IMG/VR virus record: IMGVR_UViG_3300009182_004041 | Span: 1 to 25,767 of that record | Origin: a virus | Direction: 5' to 3' (one strand) | Length of the DNA stretch: 25,767 nt | In this document: positions 6,297-13,859 of the stretch, piece by piece | How the letters are laid out: each line of letters starts with the position of its first letter | Numbering within the stretch: the first letter of the stretch is position 1 | Notes under the pieces: generated by a model | Database searches by the model: none | The model's input: the letters and a program-made list of their open reading frames with translations, nothing else | Told to the model about the DNA's origin: nothing | Program-made: the position numbers and the translations under genes

Positions 6297-8954
6297 GTGA
6301 GTTACGTAGACGCATTATATTCGCGGGATTCAGATCGTATCCACGTAGTAGAACGAGTTGATGGCAAAAGAGTTTATAAAGAATATCCTGCCAGTTATAT
6401 CTACTATTATGACGATCCCAGAGGTAAGTTTCAATCAATCTATGGAACTCCGGTAGCCCGTTTCTCTACACGAAACTCAAAAGAATTTCGCAAAGAAGTA
6501 GCTATGCACCAAGGCAAGCAACTGTACGAATCAGATATCAACCCCGTATTTCGTTGTCTTGAAGAAAACTATAAAAATAAAGATGCACCCATATTACATG
6601 CAGCGTTTTTTGATATTGAGGTAGACTTTCATAAAGAAAAAGGATACTCACCTACATCAGATCCATTCAATGCTATTACCGCTATTTCTGTTTATCTACA
6701 ATGGATGGAGCAGTTAGTTACATTGGTAATACCACCTAAGCACATGAGCATGGAAACAGCAATAGAAATTGCTGCTGACTTTGAAAATACTATTGTATTT
6801 GACAAAGAAGAAGACATGCTCAAGACATTCTTAGACTTGATTGAAGATGCCGATGTATTGTCAGGATGGAACAGTGAGGGATACGATATTCCATATACGG
6901 TAAATCGTATTACTCGTGTACTGAGCAAAGATGATACTCGTAGATTTTGTTTATGGGACCAACATCCGAAGGCTCGTGACTTTGAACGTTACGGCGCTAC
7001 CAGCACAACATATGACTTAGTTGGTCGTATTCATATGGACTATATGCAATTGTATCGCAAATATACATACGAAGAAAGACATAGCTATAGTTTAGATGCT
7101 ATTGCTGAGTATGAGCTTGGTGAACACAAAACACAATATGAAGGTACATTAGATCAGCTGTATAATCAAAACTTTAAAAAGTTCATTGAATATAACAGAC
7201 AAGATACAATGATTCTACATAAGCTTGATAGTAAGTTAAAATTGATGGACCTGGCAAATGAACTTGCCCATGCAAATACTGTACTAATACCTACTACTAT
7301 GGGTGCTGTTGCAGTAACTGAGCAAGCTATTATCAATGAAGCACATGAACGTGGACTAGTTGTACCTAATCGTAAAGCAAAATCAACTCAAGAGGACACC
7401 GCAGCAGCTGGTGCTTATGTAGCATTTCCAAAGAAAGGCATGCATCCTTGGATTGGAGCTGTTGATATTAACAGTCTGTATCCATCTGCAATTCGTGCGT
7501 TGAATATGGGAATGGAAACTGTTATAGGTCAGTTAAGACCAATAATGACAGACAAGTACATCAACGATATTATAGATCAAGGCAAAACATCAACAGTAGC
7601 ATGGGAAGGTCTATTTGCTTCGTTAGAATATACTGCCGTGATGGAACAAAATCGTGGCATAGAAATTACTATTGACTGGCAAGATGGAGATAAATCAACT
7701 CACTCTGCTGCTGAAATTTGGAATATGATATTCAATAGTAATCAACCGTGGATGTTAACAGCAAACGGTACTATTGTTACATATGAGCGCAAGGGTGTAG
7801 TTCCAGGACTGCTGGAACGATGGTACTCTGAGCGAAAAGACCTTCAAGCTAAGAAAAAAGCAGCGACAGATCCAAAAGAAATTGCATTCTGGGACAAACG
7901 ACAGTTAGTTAAGAAAATTAATCTTAATAGTTTATATGGTGCTATTTTGAATCCTCATTGTCGATTCTTTGATAAGCGCATTGGACAGTCAACTACCTTA
8001 TCTGGCAGAAGCATTGCCAAGCATATGGCAGGATACATTAATGAGTGTATTTTAGGTAAAAAAGATCACTTAGGTGATTCTATCATATACGGCGATACAG
8101 ATTCATGCTACTTCACGGCATGGCCTGCTATCAAGGATGAAGTTGCCAAGGGCACTATGGAATGGAACAAAGAAATTTGTATTCAGTTGTATGACAATAT
8201 CGCTGATCAAGTTAACGAATCATTTCCTGCATTCATGGAACAGGCGTTTCATTGCCCACGCGAAGCAGGCGAATTAATTAGAGCAGGTCGTGAATTAGTA
8301 GCATCAAACAGTTTGTTCATTACTAAGAAACGTTATGCCGTATTAATTTATGACTTAGAAGGCAATCGATTAGATCTAGATGGCAAACCTGGCAAATTAA
8401 AAGCCATTGGATTAGATTTAAAACGCAGTGATACTCCAAAGGTTGTTCAAGAGTTCTTGTACGAAATTCTCCAGAAGGTTCTTACTGGCACTGAACGTGC
8501 AGAGATTATTGAACGTATCCTTGAGTTTAAACTTGAATTCAAAGATCGTCCGGCATGGGAAAAAGGAACACCTAAGCGTGTGAATAATTTAACATCATAC
8601 ACCAAGAAAGAAGAAGCTGCCGGCAAAGCTAATCTTCCTGGACACGTTCGTGCAGCATTGAACTGGAATAATTTGCGTAAGATGAATGGTGATAATTATA
8701 GTATGGCAGTAGTTGATGGTATGAAAACTATCGTATGTAAATTGAAAACAAATCCGTTAGGATGGATTAGTATTGGTTATCCCACGGATGAACAACGATT
8801 GCCACAATGGTTCAAAGAATTGCCGTTTGATGATAGTTTAATGGAATCAACTATTGTTGATCAAAAAATTGATAATCTATTAAGCGTTCTAAACTGGGAT
8901 TTAGCAAGTGCCACTAATACAGAAAACACATTTCAATCATTATTTGAGTTTTAA
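6297..8954 (+). CDS. 43: Family B DNA polymerase, T4 gp43-like
   Basis: This is the replicative DNA polymerase: 885 residues, against 898 for T4 gp43. The 3'-5' exonuclease motifs are FFDIE (D106, E108), SGWNSEGYDIPY and YNRQD. The polymerase motifs are A, DINSLYPS (D390); B, KKINLNSLYG; and C, YGDTDS (D600, D602). All catalytic acids are present, so both activities should be intact. The start is GTG at 6297, immediately after the TAA of the DsbA-like gene, with AGGA about 12 bases upstream; no in-frame ATG would keep the N-terminal YVDALYSRD region. It would work with the sliding clamp encoded at 11872. It is followed with no gap by the gene at 8955, so one transcript probably covers 6036-9881. 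Confidence 0.97.
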   Translation: MSYVDALYSRDSDRIHVVERVDGKRVYKEYPASYIYYYDDPRGKFQSIYGTPVARFSTRNSKEFRKEVAMHQGKQLYESDINPVFRCLEENYKNKDAPILHAAFFDIEVDFHKEKGYSPTSDPFNAITAISVYLQWMEQLVTLVIPPKHMSMETAIEIAADFENTIVFDKEEDMLKTFLDLIEDADVLSGWNSEGYDIPYTVNRITRVLSKDDTRRFCLWDQHPKARDFERYGATSTTYDLVGRIHMDYMQLYRKYTYEERHSYSLDAIAEYELGEHKTQYEGTLDQLYNQNFKKFIEYNRQDTMILHKLDSKLKLMDLANELAHANTVLIPTTMGAVAVTEQAIINEAHERGLVVPNRKAKSTQEDTAAAGAYVAFPKKGMHPWIGAVDINSLYPSAIRALNMGMETVIGQLRPIMTDKYINDIIDQGKTSTVAWEGLFASLEYTAVMEQNRGIEITIDWQDGDKSTHSAAEIWNMIFNSNQPWMLTANGTIVTYERKGVVPGLLERWYSERKDLQAKKKAATDPKEIAFWDKRQLVKKINLNSLYGAILNPHCRFFDKRIGQSTTLSGRSIAKHMAGYINECILGKKDHLGDSIIYGDTDSCYFTAWPAIKDEVAKGTMEWNKEICIQLYDNIADQVNESFPAFMEQAFHCPREAGELIRAGRELVASNSLFITKKRYAVLIYDLEGNRLDLDGKPGKLKAIGLDLKRSDTPKVVQEFLYEILQKVLTGTERAEIIERILEFKLEFKDRPAWEKGTPKRVNNLTSYTKKEEAAGKANLPGHVRAALNWNNLRKMNGDNYSMAVVDGMKTIVCKLKTNPLGWISIGYPTDEQRLPQWFKELPFDDSLMESTIVDQKIDNLLSVLNWDLASATNTENTFQSLFEF

Positions 8955-9881
8955 ATGACAGTAACCGATTTAGTATTTTTCAAAAATCAACTAGACAAAT
9001 TATCAGTGTTTCCTATATATCAAGAGGCAAATGCGTCACTAGATAAATTTTTATATTTGATTGATAATCATTCATCTGAAAATCTTAATAAGTTTGTGAA
9101 TAAACATTATAGTATAAAAGCAGCATTTGATTCTTTTGATAATGAAGTGGCATCACTTAGGGCAAACCTAAAACAAGATATTGAAACAGCAGAAAAAGTA
9201 CTATTTCAGCAAAGTTATAGTTCATATCATGATGAAAGTATATATGATGCTTTTCATATTCTAGGTAGAAGATGGCAACCAGACATTAATCTTAATTTGT
9301 TTTATGCCAGGGTTAAACGAAATGTAGACTGGCATTATCCTGCTATGATTTTGCGACCTGGCTTTGAAAAATTTGTTGATGAATTGGTAGGGTATGATCC
9401 ATTATATCTAGTTGATATTAGTCATAAATTTATTGAGCCGGTATTAAGTAAATTCAATGAGCAATATCAACAAAGATTGCGTTTATATACAATTAAAGAA
9501 GATTCAGATCAAGAAATATTAGTAAAAATTCCTAATAATCAATTTGGTATGATAATTGGATGTCATTTTTTTAATTTTAGGCCGCTTGAAGTAATTAAAC
9601 GATATCTTGAAGAAATTTACACTAAACTACGACCAGGTGGAGTGTTTATGATGACATTCAACGATTGTGATCGATGGAGTGCGGTAAAATTGGTGGAAGA
9701 GAAGAAAGATGGCTCCTATACACCGGGCAGCTTAATCTTTGAATTAGCCAAAACGTTAGGTTATGAAATTGATTATTGTTGGCATGATGAAGGGCCACAA
9801 ACCTGGCTAGAATTACGTAAGCCAGGTGCATTAACTTCATTACGCGGTGGGCAAACACTGGCTCGGATATTACCAAAATAA
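8955..9881 (+). CDS. Methyltransferase-like protein, degenerate
   Basis: A 308-residue protein whose second half looks like a class I SAM-dependent methyltransferase. It has an acidic-loop-like segment YLVDISHKF (about residue 150), a hydrophobic strand MIIGCHFF, and LRPGG at 225-229 followed by the strand VFMMTFND, which is the usual post-motif turn and strand. The glycine-rich SAM-binding motif I is not recognisable, so catalysis is in doubt. The first ~100 residues are helical and unassigned. The ATG directly follows the polymerase TAA, so expression is tied to replication. It could be a nucleic-acid modifier or a non-catalytic Rossmann protein. Relatives in marine T4-like phages are, as I recall, annotated only as hypothetical. 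Confidence 0.5.
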   Translation: MTVTDLVFFKNQLDKLSVFPIYQEANASLDKFLYLIDNHSSENLNKFVNKHYSIKAAFDSFDNEVASLRANLKQDIETAEKVLFQQSYSSYHDESIYDAFHILGRRWQPDINLNLFYARVKRNVDWHYPAMILRPGFEKFVDELVGYDPLYLVDISHKFIEPVLSKFNEQYQQRLRLYTIKEDSDQEILVKIPNNQFGMIIGCHFFNFRPLEVIKRYLEEIYTKLRPGGVFMMTFNDCDRWSAVKLVEEKKDGSYTPGSLIFELAKTLGYEIDYCWHDEGPQTWLELRKPGALTSLRGGQTLARILPK

Positions 9882-9910
9882 TTGTGTATACTAAGTAAAA
9901 CCACTATAAT
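9882..9910 (+). promoter_or_regulatory. Sigma70-type promoter for nuclease-methyltransferase pair
   Basis: TTGTGT at 9882-9887 and a perfect TATAAT at 9905-9910 are separated by 17 bases. AGAGG at 9918-9922 is a ribosome-binding site for the ATG at 9929. The pair therefore has its own promoter just after the polymerase transcript. Confidence 0.65.
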
Positions 9911-9928
9911 ATCATATAGAGGAAATAT

Positions 9929-10501
9929 ATGAGTAAGTATTTAGAATTTGAAAAGGTAAAAGAATTAAACGAATATCGTCGTAAGATATATGCCCTACGA
10001 GAAGAGGCATACAATAAGACCGGTATCGATGTGTTAGATACTGATACGCTAAGCTCCTTAAGCATTCACGAAGTAGTACATCAATACGATTCAGAATACA
10101 ATATTAACTTTGCTCGCACAGGCGAAGACGGTAAATCCGGTGATGTCCTAATTGAACAGAAAGCTACCCAACTTAAAAAGAAAAAGCGTTCTGGTTTATA
10201 TGGCAGTGCTAGCTTTCAATTTCATGCTATGGGTGATATTGTCAATGACCGATACATTTTTGCCACTAGAGATAAAGCTACGCTAGATCTAATCCGCATT
10301 TACGATATTAGTAGTAGCAATAACAAATCCATCATTCAACAACATCTATTTGGTGAACGACAGCAGTGGGAAGACAAAAATAAAGAGCTAGGACATACAC
10401 AAAAAAGAGATGTTATTTTATTACCAGAGCATATTTTAAGTAATAGTCTTCTTAATAAAACAGTAGAAGTAATTAATAACTGTGAAGTTGTTAGGGCATA
10501 A
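9929..10501 (+). CDS. Putative PD-(D/E)XK restriction-like nuclease
   Basis: A 190-residue protein with no membrane segment. The key stretch is R63-T-G-E-D-G-K-S-G-D72-V-L-I-E76-Q-K78: a Gly/Asp-rich turn into a hydrophobic strand ending in E-x-K, the typical core of PD-(D/E)XK endonucleases. The acid at 67 or 72 could be the metal ligand, with E76 and K78 completing the site. Next come a Lys-rich patch (KKKKR) and SFQFHAMGD, consistent with DNA contact. It is followed at once by a DNA methyltransferase gene, and that context is half of the argument for a restriction-modification pair. The nuclease call is moderate: the D-to-E spacing is short and no family match could be run. A host-DNA-degrading or Vsr-like repair nuclease is the alternative. 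Confidence 0.5.
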   Translation: MSKYLEFEKVKELNEYRRKIYALREEAYNKTGIDVLDTDTLSSLSIHEVVHQYDSEYNINFARTGEDGKSGDVLIEQKATQLKKKKRSGLYGSASFQFHAMGDIVNDRYIFATRDKATLDLIRIYDISSSNNKSIIQQHLFGERQQWEDKNKELGHTQKRDVILLPEHILSNSLLNKTVEVINNCEVVRA

Positions 10502-10511
10502 ATACGTGACT

Positions 10512-11792
10512 ATGAAAAAACTACTTTTTGCAGATCAGGATTTTTTATCTCTGTTTACCTTACCCAAGCCGACATTTGAAGATTTTTGTAATAAAATTCA
10601 AATTTTAGATATCTCTGATAAATCAGGCACATTCAAAGTAAAACAAGACCTAGATAGTTTTATCGCTAGAGTGGGAAAGAAAGATAACCGAGCTGACCGC
10701 TTACCATTGTATAAGGAAAAATTATACCAATTGTTAGTGATAGACGCAGAAAAAACTCTCATGGCATGGTTTAAAACCCAAGGCACATTACCAGAAAATG
10801 TTGACTTTTATTTCAACATACCCAATGATAATATTTTATTCAATGATACCTTTACTGGTCGAACCAACGCAAAGTATGGAAAAATATGTAAGAACATCAA
10901 TTTCTTGAATTATTACAATACAAAGAAATGGTATCAGAATGATAGTGAGTATGTATTCGGTTTGCTCAAGGTTATGATGGAAGAGTTCAAACTAAGAAAT
11001 AGTTTAGCCTGTCCAGCATTCTTTGATCAAATTTGCCAGTACACAGGCGATAGTAAAATTTTCTGGCAAGCTTTTATGATAGGAGCAAACCGCCCAAGTA
11101 CATTTAATCCGGCTACTTATAAAGGTATACTTGACAACTTGTTTACAGGTGATACATTGTTTGCTCCGGTAATGGGATGGAATGCGTACCAAACTGCGTT
11201 CTATAGTAGTAAATTTAAAAACTTTATTGCCACTGATGTAATACCAGATGTAATAGAAAATGGAAATTTACTACATGTTGAATATTTAAAATATAAAACA
11301 GCAGAGAAAGATTCTGTTTTTAATAACATTTACGATGATGAAGTATTACCCAGTAAAACAGTGGATCTTTACTTGTGCCCCAGTGAACAGCTAGTTACCA
11401 GATATAATTTTGATAGGAAATACAAAAATCAAGTTGATGCGGTGCTGTTTAGTCCTCCTTATTTTGATTTAGAAATATATGATAGCAATGAACAAAGTAT
11501 AACCAATTTTCCCAATTACGACGATTGGCTGATAGGTTACTGGGAGGCAACGATTTTGCTATGCAAAGAAGTTATGAAAACTGGTGCTAAGTTTGGGTTT
11601 GTTATTAGTAATTATAGAAATGCTGCCAAAGAAGTAACAACTATCAGCGAAGATATGAGAGATGTAGCAGCAAAACACCTAACTCTGGTAAAGCATTACA
11701 GAGTGCAGTGGAGTGCGATGGGTGGAAGTAGACAAGCTAAAAAAACTAGAAATGGAAATTTTGAAGACTTGTGGCTGTTTGAAAAGCAATAA
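10512..11792 (+). CDS. DNA methyltransferase, N4-cytosine/N6-adenine type
   Basis: A 426-residue protein. The C-terminal half carries catalytic motif IV as S314-P-P-Y317 after a hydrophobic strand (DAVLF), typical of amino-methyltransferases acting on the exocyclic N4 of cytosine or N6 of adenine. An upstream VMGWNAYQTAFYSS segment followed by IATDV (about residues 220-245) fits a modified motif I and its acidic loop. After motif IV come FGFVISNYR and, at the end, GNFEDLWLF, common closing strands in this group. The first ~200 residues are probably target recognition. I start at ATG 10512; GTG codons at 10506 and 10482 are also in frame, the latter overlapping the nuclease gene. The product may protect phage DNA from the neighbouring nuclease or from host enzymes. 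Confidence 0.75.
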   Translation: MKKLLFADQDFLSLFTLPKPTFEDFCNKIQILDISDKSGTFKVKQDLDSFIARVGKKDNRADRLPLYKEKLYQLLVIDAEKTLMAWFKTQGTLPENVDFYFNIPNDNILFNDTFTGRTNAKYGKICKNINFLNYYNTKKWYQNDSEYVFGLLKVMMEEFKLRNSLACPAFFDQICQYTGDSKIFWQAFMIGANRPSTFNPATYKGILDNLFTGDTLFAPVMGWNAYQTAFYSSKFKNFIATDVIPDVIENGNLLHVEYLKYKTAEKDSVFNNIYDDEVLPSKTVDLYLCPSEQLVTRYNFDRKYKNQVDAVLFSPPYFDLEIYDSNEQSITNFPNYDDWLIGYWEATILLCKEVMKTGAKFGFVISNYRNAAKEVTTISEDMRDVAAKHLTLVKHYRVQWSAMGGSRQAKKTRNGNFEDLWLFEKQ

Positions 11793-11817
11793 TTCAAACA
11801 CCATTATGCCAAAATAC

Positions 11818-11846
11818 TTTAAGTATAAGAAGTATTACGCTATAAT
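11818..11846 (+). promoter_or_regulatory. Sigma70-type promoter for sliding clamp
   Basis: A perfect TATAAT lies at 11841-11846, with a weak -35, TTTAAG, at 11818-11823 (spacer 17). AAAGGAAA follows as ribosome-binding site before the ATG at 11872. Confidence 0.55.
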
Positions 11847-11871
11847 AAACTTAATAACAAAGGAAATATAA

Positions 11872-12594
11872 ATGCATGATCAACTCTTAGATTTAGTCAG
11901 CCACACAAATGGCTTAGGATCTATTAATCAAATTCGGGTAGTAGGAACCGATACAGAAACAAATTTCAACGGTATCGCTGAAGATCGTTCAGTAGTATTA
12001 GAAGGTGGATTGATTAATCCAATGCCTGAGTTTGTTGGTACATTTGGTATGCCAAATTTAGAAAAACTTAAAATTCTTTTGAATTTACAAGAATATAAGC
12101 AAGATGCTAAATTGTCAATTAGTCGCAAAGCAGCAGGCGAACCTGATCAAATGAACTTTGAAAACAAAGCAGGTGACTTTAAAAATAGCTATCGTTTCAT
12201 GGCATCTGAACTTGCCAATGAAAAAATCAAATCACCTAAATTCAAAGGTGTTAAGTGGAACGTTGAGTTTGAACCAACCGCATCTGCTATTGTTCGTCTA
12301 AAGATGCAAGCGACCGCAAACGCAGAACAAACCACATTCCAGGCTAAAGTTGAAGATGGACATTTAAAGTTTTTCTTTGGTGATCACAGCACACATGCTG
12401 GTAGTTTCATATTTCAACATGACATAGTTGGTGATATTAAAAGAGCATGGCCATGGCCAATCAAAACTGTTATCGCTATCTTAGATTTGACAGGTGACAA
12501 AGTTATGCGTATTAGTGACGAAGGTGCTGCCCAGATTATTGTTAACTCGGGCTTAGCAGTTTACACTTATACTATTCCAGCACAAAACAAATAA
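11872..12594 (+). CDS. 45: Sliding clamp, T4 gp45-like
   Basis: A 240-residue protein, close to the 228 of T4 gp45, the ring-shaped processivity factor that tethers DNA polymerase and also activates late transcription. The sequence alternates short beta strands and helices through two similar halves. The segment FVGTFGMPNLEKLKILLN resembles the first-domain helix and loop, and the C-terminal part (GHLKFFFGDH, then VNSGLAVYTYTIPA) resembles the last clamp strands with a terminal tyrosine-rich strand. No catalytic motif is expected. It has its own promoter and leads a short operon with the membrane protein at 12596. T4-like clamps diverge strongly, so the call rests on size, pattern and the gp43 and late-promoter context. 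Confidence 0.7.
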   Translation: MHDQLLDLVSHTNGLGSINQIRVVGTDTETNFNGIAEDRSVVLEGGLINPMPEFVGTFGMPNLEKLKILLNLQEYKQDAKLSISRKAAGEPDQMNFENKAGDFKNSYRFMASELANEKIKSPKFKGVKWNVEFEPTASAIVRLKMQATANAEQTTFQAKVEDGHLKFFFGDHSTHAGSFIFQHDIVGDIKRAWPWPIKTVIAILDLTGDKVMRISDEGAAQIIVNSGLAVYTYTIPAQNK

Positions 12595-12595
12595 T

Positions 12596-12850
12596 ATGTT
12601 TAAATTTAAAGAAAGAATTCCTCGTAGTTTAGTCAAGGTTATTACCTGGCGTATAGCGGTAACCATTACCAACTTCCTAGGAGGCTGGATTGCCAGTGGT
12701 AATCCTTGGGTTGGGCTTGGCGTAGTTAGTTTTGCGTTAGTAGTAAATAGTATTCTTTACTTCTTTCATGAACGAGCGTGGAATGCTAGTAATTATGGCA
12801 GGACTGTCTTAGATGCAGATTCATCTAATAACATTAACAATAGTAATTAA
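12596..12850 (+). CDS. DUF2061-family small membrane protein
   Basis: An 84-residue protein with two predicted membrane helices (about residues 21-36 and 40-57). It bears the DUF2061 hallmarks: an N-terminal RSLVKVITWR, a glycine-rich middle, and ILYFFHERAW at the end of the second helix. The family is found in bacteria and phages and its biochemical role is unknown. The ATG is one base after the clamp stop, so the two are co-transcribed. The C-terminal tail is short, polar and Asn/Ser-rich. Family assignment is confident, function is not. Confidence 0.8.
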   Translation: MFKFKERIPRSLVKVITWRIAVTITNFLGGWIASGNPWVGLGVVSFALVVNSILYFFHERAWNASNYGRTVLDADSSNNINNSN

Positions 12851-12862
12851 AAGGAATTAAAA

Positions 12863-13084
12863 ATGGGTAAATTGTCTTTCAAACCTAACGAACGTGCTAA
12901 CCAAACACTAGAGGATCTAAGTACATTCTTAGAATTTTGTAGGGAGTATGGTTATCGCTTTAACGAAAACGATTTGTATAACTTTAGAAGTTATGCGTGG
13001 CAACAATACAACAAATTTGTTCAGGGCAAGAATGTCAAGAATATGTGGGTTGAAGATGCTAGACGATTTGATAAATCAAATTAA
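12863..13084 (+). CDS. Small soluble protein, unknown
   Basis: A 73-residue, mainly helical protein with many aromatic residues (FLEFCREYGYRF, then YNFRSYAWQQY). An AAAGGAATTAAAA ribosome-binding region precedes the ATG. It is the last gene of the clamp operon; a hairpin with a T-run lies at 13110-13135 just after its stop. I do not recognise a domain. Its size and position suggest a small early or middle phage protein. Confidence 0.6.
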   Translation: MGKLSFKPNERANQTLEDLSTFLEFCREYGYRFNENDLYNFRSYAWQQYNKFVQGKNVKNMWVEDARRFDKSN

Positions 13085-13098
13085 AAGTATCGCCACAC

Positions 13099-13106
13099 TA
13101 TAAATA
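13099..13106 (+). promoter_or_regulatory. T4-type late promoter TATAAATA
   Basis: An exact match to the T4 late box TATAAATA in a non-coding gap upstream of the SGNH-like gene. By the T4 rule (box at -13 to -6) transcription would start at about 13112, inside the hairpin described next. The exact match, gap location and T4-like gene set support it. Confidence 0.65.
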
Positions 13107-13109
13107 ACA

Positions 13110-13135
13110 GTGGAGATTAATTTCTCCACGTTTTT
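13110..13135 (+). terminator. Hairpin with T-run, likely Rho-independent terminator
   Basis: GTGGAG (13110-13115) pairs perfectly with CTCCAC (13124-13129) around an eight-base AT loop and is followed by GTTTTT. It would end the clamp-operon transcript. A late transcript starting near 13112 would keep a shortened GGAG/CTCC stem at its extreme 5' end. Confidence 0.65.
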
Positions 13136-13154
13136 GTCAAAGTAATTTATTATA

Positions 13155-13859
13155 ATGAAAATTTTAGTATGTGGTAGTTCTGTAGTAATGCCTGATCTTT
13201 CAAAGTCGTGGACACAACGAACTTGGATTTATCATCTACAGCAAAAATTAAATTGCGAAGTTGTAAATATATCACGATCAGGTTGTGGCAATCAATACAT
13301 GCATGATGCGGTTATTGCAGAGGTCACAGAAAGACCCTACGATTTAGTTTTGGTATCTTGGAATATAGCAGACCGTATACAATTTAGAACACAATATAAT
13401 CTTAGATTATTTGATTGGGATAGAAATGGAGGAAATCCTCATGAGCAATATATGCAAAAAGATTGGATTTTTCCGCATACTCCTGATGAAATAATGCCAT
13501 TTATTGATACTATTGGTTATAAAAATAAAATTTTTGAACAGTATTTCTGTGTCATGCCAAAGTATGAAACTAATCATCAGATAATGCTAACTAATGTATT
13601 ATCATTACAGTCTACTCTTAAGTCATATGGTATACCATATACATTTGTTTGGTATAGAACGTTACTACAACTTAAACAGTTTAAAAACTATTACAATAAA
13701 ATTGATTGGAATTATGTACACCCCAGAAGCCTTTTTAGGCAAGCTAAAAATATGAACATGTGGGATGAAAAAACATTACATCCAACTGATGCAGCATATC
13801 GTTGGTATGCTGATGAGATATATAAGTTTCTTAGTGACAGAAATCTAATAAAGCCCTAG
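13155..13859 (+). CDS. SGNH/GDSL-hydrolase-like protein
   Basis: A 234-residue protein with the block layout of SGNH hydrolases, esterases or deacylases active on acylated sugars and lipids. Block I is ILVCGSS with S8 as the candidate nucleophile; block II is the Gly-containing SRSGCGNQY; block III is VSWNIAD with the Asn; block V is DEKTLHPTDAAY with the D-x-x-x-H-like pair. There is no signal peptide, so it acts in the cytoplasm or on the virion. Its 3' end overlaps the oppositely oriented adenylating-enzyme gene by 29 bases. An exact late box lies 49 bases upstream. Pairing with an acyl-activating enzyme hints at acyl-group chemistry, for example acylating or deacylating a sugar. Fold likely; reaction unknown. 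Confidence 0.65.
   Translation: MKILVCGSSVVMPDLSKSWTQRTWIYHLQQKLNCEVVNISRSGCGNQYMHDAVIAEVTERPYDLVLVSWNIADRIQFRTQYNLRLFDWDRNGGNPHEQYMQKDWIFPHTPDEIMPFIDTIGYKNKIFEQYFCVMPKYETNHQIMLTNVLSLQSTLKSYGIPYTFVWYRTLLQLKQFKNYYNKIDWNYVHPRSLFRQAKNMNMWDEKTLHPTDAAYRWYADEIYKFLSDRNLIKP

Noticed and set aside
10482-10511. GTG 10482 as methyltransferase start overlapping the nuclease gene
   Set aside because: ATG 10512 gives a natural N-terminus (MKKLLFADQD) and leaves a normal short spacing; the upstream codons add no conserved motif, though GTG 10506 cannot be excluded.
13151-13156. TATAAT just before the SGNH gene as its -10
   Set aside because: It overlaps the ATG itself and has no -35 at a workable distance; the exact late box at 13099 is the better promoter.
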